A stretch of DNA of 11,863 nt from Erysipelotrichaceae bacterium UBA1783 (GTDB lineage: Bacteria > Bacillota_I > Bacilli_A > Erysipelotrichales > Erysipelotrichaceae). The notes beneath the pieces are model-generated. The model worked only from the letters and a program-made list of their open reading frames with translations, ran no database searches and was not told where the DNA came from. Each line of letters begins with the position of its first letter. Within the stretch, counting starts at the first letter, position 1. The position numbers and the translations under genes were made by a program. Below, piece after piece: positions 6,362 through 11,863 of this stretch. The stretch spans positions 1 to 11,863 of the forward strand of contig DCGH01000073.1 of assembly GCA_002315205.1 (NCBI GenBank), in the 5' to 3' direction.

Positions 6362-7483
6362 ATGAGTGTAGTTAAAAAAGCAGTTAGTTCAGCAATCGTG
6401 TTAGCAGCATTAGGTAAAATAGCATTTGATCAGGTCAAAGGATTATCCGCAAGAATCAGCAATGTTAAAAGATTAGATGAGAATGGCGCGTTATATTACT
6501 TTGAGTATGAAGGAAACTATGATGACCTATTGACAAAGCTTCCAATCAAAATACTAAGTAAATGTGGATGTTCTGCCTTCATTAGTCATAATCAGGATGA
6601 TGACGTTATTACAGGTAGAAATTATGATTTAGCTCATACAGATAAAAATAAAAAAATAACTGGCTTAAATACTGTTTTTAAGCTGCATCCACAAGGAAAA
6701 TATAGTTCAATCAATATGGCTGATGCCTGCTGGTTCTCGGTATTAAAGCTTCCTTATTATATGGGCGCTTTAGATGATGGAAAGACAACACTGTTGCCTT
6801 TATATCTTCTTCCTTATTTCTGCATGGATGGTATAAATGAAAAAGGATTAACAGTATCCATCCTTTATTTAGATATAAAAGAGGGAGAAAAGGCAGTAGA
6901 GCAAAGTGTAAAGGGAAAGAAGACAATTGTATTAACACAGCTAATGCGCTATATGCTTGATAATTGTAAGGATATAGAAGAAGCGATTGATTTGGCGGGT
7001 CAATATAATATTACCAATACATTAAAATCAGATTATCATTTATTTATTACAGATGAAAAAGGGAATAGTGCAGTGTTAGAATGGCGTTATAACACATTTA
7101 CAGTGACTAGAATTGATGCAGCAACTAATTTCTATCATGGATATGATGATAGCTGTGATTGTTATTATGGAGAAAAACTGAAGGAAAGATTTATTCAGCC
7201 AAAGGAAACCATCAGAGAATATCATTATGGCTATGGCCATGGCTATGGAAGATTCAACACGATGGCTCAATGCCTACAGCAGCATATGATTGACAGACAA
7301 AGTATGAAAACACAAATGAGTGATGAAGAAGCTGCCAACTTATTAGCACAGGTTTCTCAAGAGTATGATGAAACAGATATTTCTTCGCATACTCAATATA
7401 GTGCACTTTATAACAATACCAAAAGATGTGTTGATATCTGGCTATTAAGAGATTATTGTAAAAAATATCATTTTGATTTATAA
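6362..7483 (+). CDS. Linear amide C-N hydrolase, choloylglycine hydrolase/penicillin acylase type (Ntn hydrolase)
   Basis: The 373-residue protein carries the family signature GCSAFISHNQDDDVITGRNYD (69-89). Cys70 is the predicted N-terminal nucleophile after self-processing, and Arg86 and Asp89 match the Arg/Asp pair of bile salt hydrolases. NF at 256-257 fits the conserved oxyanion Asn, and TQYSALYNNTKRCVDIW (344-360) is the usual C-terminal strand pair. Unlike canonical bile salt hydrolases, where the Cys follows the initiator Met, about 69 residues come first: a weakly hydrophobic helix (about 7-22) and a short beta-rich stretch. This layout is shared by the broad linear-amide-hydrolase group in Firmicutes, whose substrates (bile salts, N-acyl amino acids, N-acyl homoserine lactones, penicillins) cannot be told apart here. 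An odd Gly/Tyr/His run (YHYGYGHGYGRF) lies at 287-298. The ribosome binding site is weak (TAGGT, 6351-6355). It is a single-gene unit between terminators. Confidence 0.85.
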   Translation: MSVVKKAVSSAIVLAALGKIAFDQVKGLSARISNVKRLDENGALYYFEYEGNYDDLLTKLPIKILSKCGCSAFISHNQDDDVITGRNYDLAHTDKNKKITGLNTVFKLHPQGKYSSINMADACWFSVLKLPYYMGALDDGKTTLLPLYLLPYFCMDGINEKGLTVSILYLDIKEGEKAVEQSVKGKKTIVLTQLMRYMLDNCKDIEEAIDLAGQYNITNTLKSDYHLFITDEKGNSAVLEWRYNTFTVTRIDAATNFYHGYDDSCDCYYGEKLKERFIQPKETIREYHYGYGHGYGRFNTMAQCLQQHMIDRQSMKTQMSDEEAANLLAQVSQEYDETDISSHTQYSALYNNTKRCVDIWLLRDYCKKYHFDL

Positions 7484-7484
7484 G

Positions 7485-7521
7485 AAAAAAAGCTTATCCT
7501 TAGTGATAAGCTTATTTTTTT
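7485..7521. terminator. Bidirectional intrinsic terminator between convergent genes
   Basis: AAGCTTATC (7490-7498) and GATAAGCTT (7505-7513) form a 9-bp stem with a CTTAGT loop. A-run 7485-7490 and T-run 7515-7521 flank it, so it serves both the Ntn-hydrolase gene and the minus-strand lipid kinase, whose stop codon overlaps the stem. Confidence 0.88.
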
Positions 7522-8402
7522 ACAAGAATTTTGACAGCACCAGGTAAAATAGAGAAATCTATTTCATTAGGATTTCCACCTTCTTCACCATCTAAGGTCC
7601 AGTAAACATTTTCACTAGAGGTGATTTTTAATTTAGAGGTACGAATCATTTGACAATATGGTGTGTTGAAATCCATATTGATAATACTCATTAGGATTTC
7701 TCCAATCTCTACGGCATTAGTAGGGCATTTAATTAAAAATAGTTCAAATACACCATCATGAAGATTATCTTCTGTTAATGTATTGATTTTTACTCCAGCA
7801 ACAGACAATGAATTGCAGATGGCGCCAAAGATATAGTCTCCCTCAAAGCTTTCAGTTTCGGTTTCAAATTTTAAATGACATTTGGTAGATAAATTCTCGG
7901 GAATGGTTGAGATGGCCTGTAATGCATAAGCTGCATAACCGAAAAGATTTTTAAATGACTGATCGGTTGCATAAGGTACATCAGAGAATGCTCCAAAGCA
8001 GGCAACATAATTAAAGAAACGGTCATTAAATTTTCCAATATCGTAGCTTAATGGCTTTCCATGGGTAATAATGGAGCTTGCATAATCAACATCATCTGTT
8101 AATTCTAAGTTCTTTGCAAAGTCATTTGTAGTTCCAGCGGGAATATAACCAATAGGACAATCTAAGTGATTTTTTAAAATACTATTGATGGTTCTATTTA
8201 ATGTGCCATCCCCACCAAGGCAGACAACTAAATCATAATGCTTATCTGTAATATATTCATCTAAATCTAAGGTTAATCCTTCAGCAATAGGATAGACTGT
8301 ACTTTTATTATCATATTTAGCGAAGTAATTTACCAGCTTGAATGTGTTTCTTTCATTTTGTGTTCTGGTTTTATTATTTATGATTAAGAGCAAATTCTTC
8401 AT
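7512..8402 (-). CDS. Diacylglycerol kinase/YegS-family lipid kinase
   Basis: With the start at 8402 the protein has 296 residues, normal for the DgkB/YegS/BmrU family of soluble, membrane-associated lipid kinases that phosphorylate diacylglycerol or related lipids with ATP. Visible motifs are the nucleotide-binding LGGDGTLN (62-69), PAGTTNDFA (88-96), YDIGKFNDRFF (120-130), LHDGVFEL (214-221) and the metal/catalytic LDGEEGG (270-276). The frame stays open to an ATG at 8450. The internal ATG at 8402 is preferred because GGAG (plus 8411-8414) lies eight bases upstream and the protein then starts directly with the first beta strand (MKNLLLIINNK), as relatives do. Diacylglycerol salvage fits a Gram-positive making lipoteichoic acid. 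It is transcribed alone, divergently from the lipoprotein gene. The lipid substrate cannot be fixed from sequence. Confidence 0.9.
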   Translation of the reverse strand: MKNLLLIINNKTRTQNERNTFKLVNYFAKYDNKSTVYPIAEGLTLDLDEYITDKHYDLVVCLGGDGTLNRTINSILKNHLDCPIGYIPAGTTNDFAKNLELTDDVDYASSIITHGKPLSYDIGKFNDRFFNYVACFGAFSDVPYATDQSFKNLFGYAAYALQAISTIPENLSTKCHLKFETETESFEGDYIFGAICNSLSVAGVKINTLTEDNLHDGVFELFLIKCPTNAVEIGEILMSIINMDFNTPYCQMIRTSKLKITSSENVYWTLDGEEGGNPNEIDFSILPGAVKILVKK

Positions 8403-8428
8403 TGTTTTTTCTCCAATAATACATGATA

Positions 8429-8461
8429 ATAATATTTTCCTACTTTTCATAAATTTGTCAA
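8429..8461 (-). promoter_or_regulatory. Candidate promoter of the lipid kinase gene
   Basis: A perfect TTGACA reads on the minus strand (plus 8456-8461). The -10 is less clear. TATTAT (plus 8429-8434) is a good match, but the spacer is 21 bases, and weaker AT hexamers fall at 17-18. A transcript starting here would begin downstream of the 8450 ATG, which supports the start at 8402. Confidence 0.45.
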
Positions 8462-8482
8462 ATCCCTAAAGACAAAGAGCTA

Positions 8483-8511
8483 TTGTTGAAAAGAGGAAAA
8501 AATAGTAAAAT
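8483..8511 (+). promoter_or_regulatory. Candidate promoter of the lipoprotein gene
   Basis: TTGTTG (8483-8488) and TAAAAT (8506-8511) are 17 bases apart, upstream of an AAGGAGGT ribosome binding site (8517-8524). The -10 matches five of six consensus bases and the -35 only three. It shares the 129-base divergent region with the lipid kinase promoter. Confidence 0.4.
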
Positions 8512-8531
8512 AAATTAAGGAGGTTTTTTTA

Positions 8532-9092
8532 ATGAAAAAGATTATTTGTGCATTATTAGCTATTTCATTATTATTAACTGGTTGTGGTAAGGTCACAACA
8601 CCTACAAAGGCTGCTGAAAAGTGGATCAAGGAAATTAAGAATTCTAAAAAAGAGCTTTTGAATCGTGAAGAATTAAGTCAATACGAGCTATCAAAAGAAA
8701 ATATGAAGTCTGTGGAAAATCTAATTGATTTAGTATTAGATTTTGATTATAAGGTAGTTGACGAAAAGATTAGTGACGACGTTGCTGTAGTTGAGGTACA
8801 GGTTACCACATATAATTATTTGACAGCAGTACCATCATTAGTTTCATCTGCGCTTACTTTAGCGTTCTCATCAATTAATGATTCAGAAGAGGAATTCATG
8901 AATAAGGCATGTGAGCTGCTGGATGAAAAAGTAAAAGAGCTAAAAGAGGAAGGAAAGACCTACACCTATACAGCTAAGATTCCAGCTGAAAAGACTGAAA
9001 AAGGATGGCAGGTTAGTGAAGAGGCAGCAAAGAAGGTATTCCTTGCACCATTTATGGACATGATCAATAGCTATAGCAGCTTATTAGGATAG
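8532..9092 (+). CDS. Uncharacterised lipoprotein
   Basis: The 186-residue product begins with a lipoprotein signal peptide: basic n-region (MKK), hydrophobic core and lipobox LTGC, so cleavage before Cys18 and lipid attachment are expected. The mature part opens with TPTKAAEKWIKEIK, then a helix, a beta-hairpin-like stretch (FDYKVVDEKISDDVAVVEVQVTTYNY split around residues 74-98), a long amphipathic helix (about 117-140), another strand pair (TYTYTAKIPAEKTEKGWQV) and a C-terminal helix. This order recalls the NTF2-like DUF4878/DUF5105 lipoproteins of Firmicutes, but the match is by general pattern only. No catalytic residues stand out. The start is certain from the strong AAGGAGGT site. It is a single gene with its own terminator. 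Its role at the outer face of the membrane is unknown. Confidence 0.85.
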   Translation: MKKIICALLAISLLLTGCGKVTTPTKAAEKWIKEIKNSKKELLNREELSQYELSKENMKSVENLIDLVLDFDYKVVDEKISDDVAVVEVQVTTYNYLTAVPSLVSSALTLAFSSINDSEEEFMNKACELLDEKVKELKEEGKTYTYTAKIPAEKTEKGWQVSEEAAKKVFLAPFMDMINSYSSLLG

Positions 9093-9098
9093 AAATTG

Positions 9099-9123
9099 AA
9101 GGATGTATTTTTACATCCTTTTT
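9099..9123 (+). terminator. Intrinsic terminator of the lipoprotein gene
   Basis: AAGGATGTA (9099-9107) pairs with TACATCCTT (9112-9120) across a TTTT loop, and T's continue to 9123. The right arm also contains the -35 box of the next gene's promoter. Confidence 0.88.
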
Positions 9124-9138
9124 CTTTGAGCGTATAAT
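9110..9138 (+). promoter_or_regulatory. Sigma-A-type promoter of the Nudix gene
   Basis: TTTACA (9110-9115) and TATAAT (9133-9138) are separated by exactly 17 bases, making this the best promoter match in the window (11 of 12 consensus bases). Transcription should start near 9145, leaving a leader of about a dozen bases with GAGGA (9147-9151) as ribosome binding site. Confidence 0.75.
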
Positions 9139-9157
9139 TGTTTTGTGAGGAAGTATT

Positions 9158-9541
9158 ATGAAGATTCTATCAGTAACTGCAGCAATCATTGAACAGGACG
9201 ATAAAATTCTTATTGCCCAAAGAGCAAAGGGGTCTCATAAAGGCTATTGGGAATTTCCTGGTGGAAAATATGAAAAAGATGAAACTGGTGAAAATGCTAT
9301 TATCAGAGAAATTAAAGAAGAATTTGAGGTAGATATCAAGGTAAAAGAAATGCTTGGCACAGTATATCATCAATATCCAGATTTTTTCTTAGTAATGGAT
9401 TGTTTTATCTGTGAAATTATCAATGGAGATATTGTGCTTCATGATCATTTAGTCTATAAATTTGTCGACCCAAAAGAAATTAAGGATGAGCTTTTAGGGG
9501 CAGATATCAAAGTGTTAGAAATGTATCGACAGTCTAAATAA
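9158..9541 (+). CDS. MutT-like Nudix hydrolase (8-oxo-dGTP diphosphatase/CTP pyrophosphohydrolase type)
   Basis: The 127-residue protein is typical in length for MutT-like pyrophosphohydrolases, which cleave oxidised or other nucleoside triphosphates to monophosphates and protect DNA from mutation. The Nudix box spans residues 36-58: Gly36, Glu42, then REIKEEFEV with Arg50, Glu51, Glu54 and Glu55 for metal binding. It is preceded by GYWEFPGGK, the hallmark of the MutT rather than the Ap4A branch. The penultimate motif Gly is Glu57 here, a substitution also tolerated in other members. The early strand ILIAQRAKGSHKG (17-29) is the usual substrate-side region. It is a single-gene unit with its own promoter (9110-9138) and terminator. 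The family is certain; the precise nucleotide substrate is not. Confidence 0.92.
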   Translation: MKILSVTAAIIEQDDKILIAQRAKGSHKGYWEFPGGKYEKDETGENAIIREIKEEFEVDIKVKEMLGTVYHQYPDFFLVMDCFICEIINGDIVLHDHLVYKFVDPKEIKDELLGADIKVLEMYRQSK

Positions 9542-9557
9542 TTGGACTGTCTTTTTT
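9528..9557 (+). terminator. Intrinsic terminator of the Nudix gene
   Basis: GACAGTC (9528-9534) pairs with GACTGTC (9545-9551), followed by six T's. The left arm is coding sequence and the stop codon lies in the 10-base loop. Confidence 0.82.
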
Positions 9558-9573
9558 GAGCTTTTAGTTAAAA

Positions 9574-9579
9574 TATAAT
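9574..9579 (+). promoter_or_regulatory. Isolated TATAAT box between two terminators
   Basis: A perfect -10 hexamer lies between the Nudix terminator and a second hairpin at 9599-9627. No convincing -35 is visible, because the hexamer 17 bases upstream is the T-run of the first terminator. If it is active, the transcript would be only about 40 bases long. Confidence 0.25.
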
Positions 9580-9598
9580 TGTTCATAACATTACCTTT

Positions 9599-9627
9599 TG
9601 CCTAGATGAATATCTAGGCATTTTTTT
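9599..9627 (+). terminator. Second intrinsic terminator upstream of the macro-domain gene
   Basis: TGCCTAGAT (9599-9607) pairs with ATCTAGGCA (9612-9620) over a GAAT loop and is followed by seven T's. It is stronger than the Nudix terminator just upstream. It may be a backup terminator, or it may end a very short RNA. Confidence 0.85.
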
Positions 9628-9650
9628 GTGATTTGTGTAAGAACTTTTAG

Positions 9651-9656
9651 TATAAT
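9651..9656 (+). promoter_or_regulatory. Candidate -10 box for the macro-domain/alcohol dehydrogenase operon
   Basis: A perfect TATAAT lies 21 bases before the ATG at 9678. The best -35 candidates are partial: GTGATT at 9628-9633 (17-base spacer) or TTGTGA at 9626-9631 (19-base spacer). Because a strong terminator lies directly upstream, this is the likeliest promoter for the two genes that follow. Confidence 0.5.
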
Positions 9657-9677
9657 ATTGATAGTAGGAGAATTTGT

Positions 9678-10658
9678 ATGCCATTAAAAATTATCAGAGA
9701 TGATATAGCAAAAGTTCAAGCAGATATCATAGTAAATACAGCCAATCCAAAACCAATCTATTCTTTTGGGGTAGATACTGCAATCTATCATGAGGCAGGT
9801 GTTGAAAAGCTTTTAGCTGAAAGGGAAAAAATTGGTTTTATTGAACCAGGAGATATTGCCCTGACAGATGCTTTTAATCTTAAAGCAAAGTATATTATTC
9901 ATGCAGTTGGTTGCTTTTATACTGATGGCAATGCAAAGGAAATAGAAATAATGCAAAGCTGCTATAATAAGCCTTTGGAAAAGGCAATAGAGCTAGGCTG
10001 TCAGAGTATTGCCTTTCCTCTAATGGGAACAGGATCTTATGGATTCCCTCTGAAGGAGGCTTTAGCGATTGCATTGAATTGTATTAATACATTCTTGTTA
10101 GAGCATGATATTAATGTGACCCTGGTTGTTTTTGGTGATTATTCTGTGGAATTATCTAATAAGCTGTTTACAAAAATTGAAGAGTATGTAGATCAGAATT
10201 ATGTGGATTCAGCGAATGAAATGGAATATGGATACAGAGAATACGACAGCTACAGAATAAACAATTATAATAACAATAGTTTGTTCAAGAAGAAAACAAT
10301 AGAGGATATTAATATTGATAAGAAGCAGGAAACATTCCCATATAAATTTAATAATTTTGTTTTGAAATGTGGAAAAAAGGCTTCGGATATTTATGGACCA
10401 GTCTTTGTTTCTAAGCAGACATATTCAAAGATTTTTTGTGATAACCACATTCCAAACAAAAAGGCAATCACAGGTATGTGCTTAACGATGAATATAAGCT
10501 TATCTGAGGCAGAGGATCTATTAGCATCAGCAGGATATGTACTATCAAAAAGTAATAATTTTGATTTAGTAATCAGATGGTGCTTAGAGAATCATTATTA
10601 TGAAATGAAAGAAATCAATGAATACTTATTAGAAAAGGGCTATGACGTATTTGGATAG
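9678..10658 (+). CDS. Macro-domain protein with C-terminal helical domain
   Basis: The 326-residue protein has an N-terminal macro domain (about 1-175) of the kind that binds ADP-ribose or removes it from proteins or nucleic acids. The ligand motifs are IIVNTANPKP (18-26), FGVDTAIYHEAG (30-41), KYIIHAVG (71-78) and the phosphate loop PLMGTGSYGFP (114-124). A low-complexity Tyr/Asn linker (about 180-205) leads to an all-helical C-terminal domain (about 225-326) containing SKQTYSKIF, KKAITGMCLTMNISLSEAEDLLASAGY and FDLVIRWCLENHYY. This tail recurs, from memory, behind macro domains in Firmicutes and resembles a helix-turn-helix fold, but DNA binding is not shown. The canonical NAAN reads NTAN and the first glycine-rich loop is YSFG rather than GGG; relatives with the same tail share such changes. 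AGGAG (9666-9670) supports the start. It is the first gene of a pair with an iron alcohol dehydrogenase. Confidence 0.88.
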   Translation: MPLKIIRDDIAKVQADIIVNTANPKPIYSFGVDTAIYHEAGVEKLLAEREKIGFIEPGDIALTDAFNLKAKYIIHAVGCFYTDGNAKEIEIMQSCYNKPLEKAIELGCQSIAFPLMGTGSYGFPLKEALAIALNCINTFLLEHDINVTLVVFGDYSVELSNKLFTKIEEYVDQNYVDSANEMEYGYREYDSYRINNYNNNSLFKKKTIEDINIDKKQETFPYKFNNFVLKCGKKASDIYGPVFVSKQTYSKIFCDNHIPNKKAITGMCLTMNISLSEAEDLLASAGYVLSKSNNFDLVIRWCLENHYYEMKEINEYLLEKGYDVFG

Positions 10659-10660
10659 AA

Positions 10661-10666
10661 AGAGGA
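10661..10666 (+). promoter_or_regulatory. Ribosome binding site that sets the alcohol dehydrogenase start
   Basis: AGAGGA lies five bases before the ATG at 10672. The frame is open to an earlier ATG at 10642, but that start would overlap the macro-domain gene, lacks a ribosome binding site, and adds ten residues before the family's normal first strand. Confidence 0.7.
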
Positions 10667-10671
10667 AAACG

Positions 10672-11832
10672 ATGAAAGACTTTATTTTTAACAATCCAAC
10701 AACAGTTTATTTTGGAAAGGATCAGCTAGATGGCAATCTGGCCAAGGTGTTATCAGCTTATGGTAAAAATGTACTATTAGCTTATGGCGGTGGTTCTGTA
10801 AAGAAAACAGGCCTATATGACCGTATTATTGCATTATTAGAGGGCTTCAATGTTGTAGAACTAAGTGGCATTGAGCCAAATCCAAGAACAACTACAGTAG
10901 ATCGTGGTGCAAATCTTTGTAAGGAAAACAATATAGATGTCATTTTAGCTGTAGGTGGTGGTTCAACGATTGACTGCAGTAAAATTGTTGCTGCTACAGC
11001 AAAAAGAAATTGCTTAGCATGGGATATCGTTACTGGAAAAGAACCAATTGAAGCTGCTTTACCAATTGTTTCAATTCTAACCTTAGCTGCTACTGGTTCA
11101 GAAATGGATTCAGGTGCAGTTATTTCCAATATGGAAACAAACCACAAGCTAGGTAAAGGTTCACCATTATTATTCCCTAAGGTTTCTTTCTTAGATCCAA
11201 CCATTACCTATACTGTGGGCAAGTATCAGACAGCCTGTGGAAGTGCTGATATTATGTCTCATATTATGGAAACCTATTTTGATTATGGAACAATGGATTT
11301 CTTGGCATCATTTATGGAAACAATGATGAGAATGGTAGTCAAGTATGCACCAATTGCTTTAGAGAATCCGAAAGATTATGATGCCAGAGCAAATTTAATG
11401 TGGGTATCAAGCTGGGCAATTAATGGCTTTGCTAGAGCTACACAGCTAAAGAGCTGGTCAGTTCATTCTATGGAGCATCAATTGTCAGCTGTTTATGATA
11501 TTACTCATGGCCTAGGTTTAGCAATCTTAACTCCAAGATGGATGAAATATGTGCAGTCAAAGGATCCAAATTTCACAGCTCTATTAGCAAGATTTGGAAG
11601 AAATGTATTTGATTTAGCAGGGGAGGATGAAGAGGTTGCTGAAAAGGCTGTGTCAGCTTTATCAGATTTCTTCTTCAATCAGTTAGGCTTAAAGAGCAAT
11701 TTAACAGACATTAGTATTGATGATACTCATTTTGATGAAATGGCACAAAAGGCTATGAAAAATGGTGTTTTAGCTGGTATCTTAGATTTATATCCTGAGG
11801 ATGTAAAAAAGATTTACGAAATGTGTTTGTAA
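10672..11832 (+). CDS. Iron-containing alcohol dehydrogenase, YqhD/BdhA (butanol dehydrogenase) type
   Basis: The 386-residue protein is full length for the YqhD/BdhA branch. It opens with MKDFIFNNPTTVYFG, the family's characteristic start. Cofactor motifs are AYGGGSVKKTGLYD (37-50), whose Ser after the triple Gly favours NADP(H), and AVGGGSTIDCSK (93-104). The metal ligands are predicted to be Asp193 and His197 (in SADIMSHIME), His265, and His279 (in YDITHGLGLAI); the 14-residue gap between the last two matches FucO and YqhD. Such enzymes reduce short and medium-chain aldehydes to alcohols, in fermentation or aldehyde detoxification. The gene begins 13 bases after the macro-domain stop, with no promoter between, so the two are co-transcribed. 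It shares only the family fold with the HcxA-like enzyme at 504-1568. No complete terminator is visible before the window ends 31 bases later. The physiological aldehyde is unknown. Confidence 0.92.
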   Translation: MKDFIFNNPTTVYFGKDQLDGNLAKVLSAYGKNVLLAYGGGSVKKTGLYDRIIALLEGFNVVELSGIEPNPRTTTVDRGANLCKENNIDVILAVGGGSTIDCSKIVAATAKRNCLAWDIVTGKEPIEAALPIVSILTLAATGSEMDSGAVISNMETNHKLGKGSPLLFPKVSFLDPTITYTVGKYQTACGSADIMSHIMETYFDYGTMDFLASFMETMMRMVVKYAPIALENPKDYDARANLMWVSSWAINGFARATQLKSWSVHSMEHQLSAVYDITHGLGLAILTPRWMKYVQSKDPNFTALLARFGRNVFDLAGEDEEVAEKAVSALSDFFFNQLGLKSNLTDISIDDTHFDEMAQKAMKNGVLAGILDLYPEDVKKIYEMCL

Positions 11833-11863
11833 AAAAATGAAGGGGCTGTAAAGAAATAGATTT

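Noticed and set aside
8403..8450. Sixteen-codon upstream extension of the lipid kinase to an ATG at 8450
   Set aside because: The internal ATG at 8402 has a better ribosome binding site and matches the normal first strand of the family. The likely promoter would start transcription downstream of 8450.
10642..10671. ATG at 10642 as the alcohol dehydrogenase start, overlapping the macro-domain gene
   Set aside because: It has no ribosome binding site and adds a basic ten-residue extension not typical of the family. AGAGGA points to 10672.
10782..11204. A 140-codon open frame on the minus strand, the longest antisense frame in the window
   Set aside because: It is entirely antisense to the alcohol dehydrogenase, whose protein has clear family motifs throughout. 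The antisense product is a low-complexity Ser/Pro/Val sequence with no recognisable family.
11833..11863. A possible small gene (ATG at 11838) or the left arm of a terminator after the alcohol dehydrogenase
   Set aside because: The frame ends after four codons. The GGGGCTGTAAAG stretch looks like a terminator arm, but its partner would lie beyond the window, so it cannot be confirmed.
1..11863. Searched by eye for a defence system, toxin-antitoxin pair, mobile element, CRISPR repeats, tRNA or riboswitch
   Set aside because: None is visible. The macro-domain protein lacks an ADP-ribosyltransferase toxin partner nearby, and no spaced direct repeats or terminal inverted repeats were found.

Overview
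This AT-rich window uses AGA and TTA/CTA codons heavily. It has strong AGGAGG-type ribosome binding sites, short intergenic gaps and many compact hairpin-plus-T-run terminators. That points to a low-GC Firmicute; the gene set fits a gut-associated Erysipelotrichia-like anaerobe. The species cannot be named from sequence alone. I found no tRNA, rRNA, transposon, CRISPR array, phage gene or attachment site. The window reads as ordinary chromosome with thirteen protein genes, the first one cut by the window edge.

Layout. (1) 2-1568, plus: the C-terminal part of an RpiB/LacA/LacB-type isomerase that resembles streptococcal DhuI, then an iron-dependent dehydrogenase whose active-site loop matches HcxA/YbdH rather than glycerol dehydrogenase. 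Together they suggest sugar-acid (uronate) catabolism. (2) 1620-1823, minus: a 67-residue two-helix membrane protein, convergent with the dehydrogenase across a bidirectional terminator. (3) 1963-6289, plus: a tight four-gene operon of a zinc-ribbon/coiled-coil/DUF6273 protein, a long YjbQ-family protein, an AlaX-type alanyl-tRNA editing enzyme, and a membrane-anchored M15B D,D-carboxypeptidase with three degenerate repeats of about 51 residues before its catalytic domain. (4) 6362-7483, plus: a choloylglycine hydrolase/penicillin acylase-type Ntn hydrolase. (5) 7512-8402, minus: a diacylglycerol-kinase-family lipid kinase, convergent with the hydrolase over a second bidirectional terminator. 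(6) 8532-9092, plus: an uncharacterised lipoprotein. (7) 9158-9541, plus: a MutT-like Nudix hydrolase with its own near-consensus promoter, whose -35 box lies inside the preceding terminator. (8) 9678-11832, plus: a macro-domain protein with a C-terminal helical domain, followed 13 bases later by a YqhD/BdhA-type iron alcohol dehydrogenase.

How the genes may work together. Several products act at the envelope (carboxypeptidase, lipoprotein, small membrane protein, lipid kinase). Others are repair or quality-control enzymes (AlaX, Nudix hydrolase, macro-domain protein). Two distant iron-ADH relatives handle redox steps, one with a sugar-acid isomerase and one with a macro-domain protein. No single large novel system is evident. 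The best leads are the isomerase/HcxA-like pair as a possible alternative unsaturated-uronate route, the macro-domain/alcohol dehydrogenase pair, the repeat-bearing carboxypeptidase, and the mixed operon at 1963-6289.
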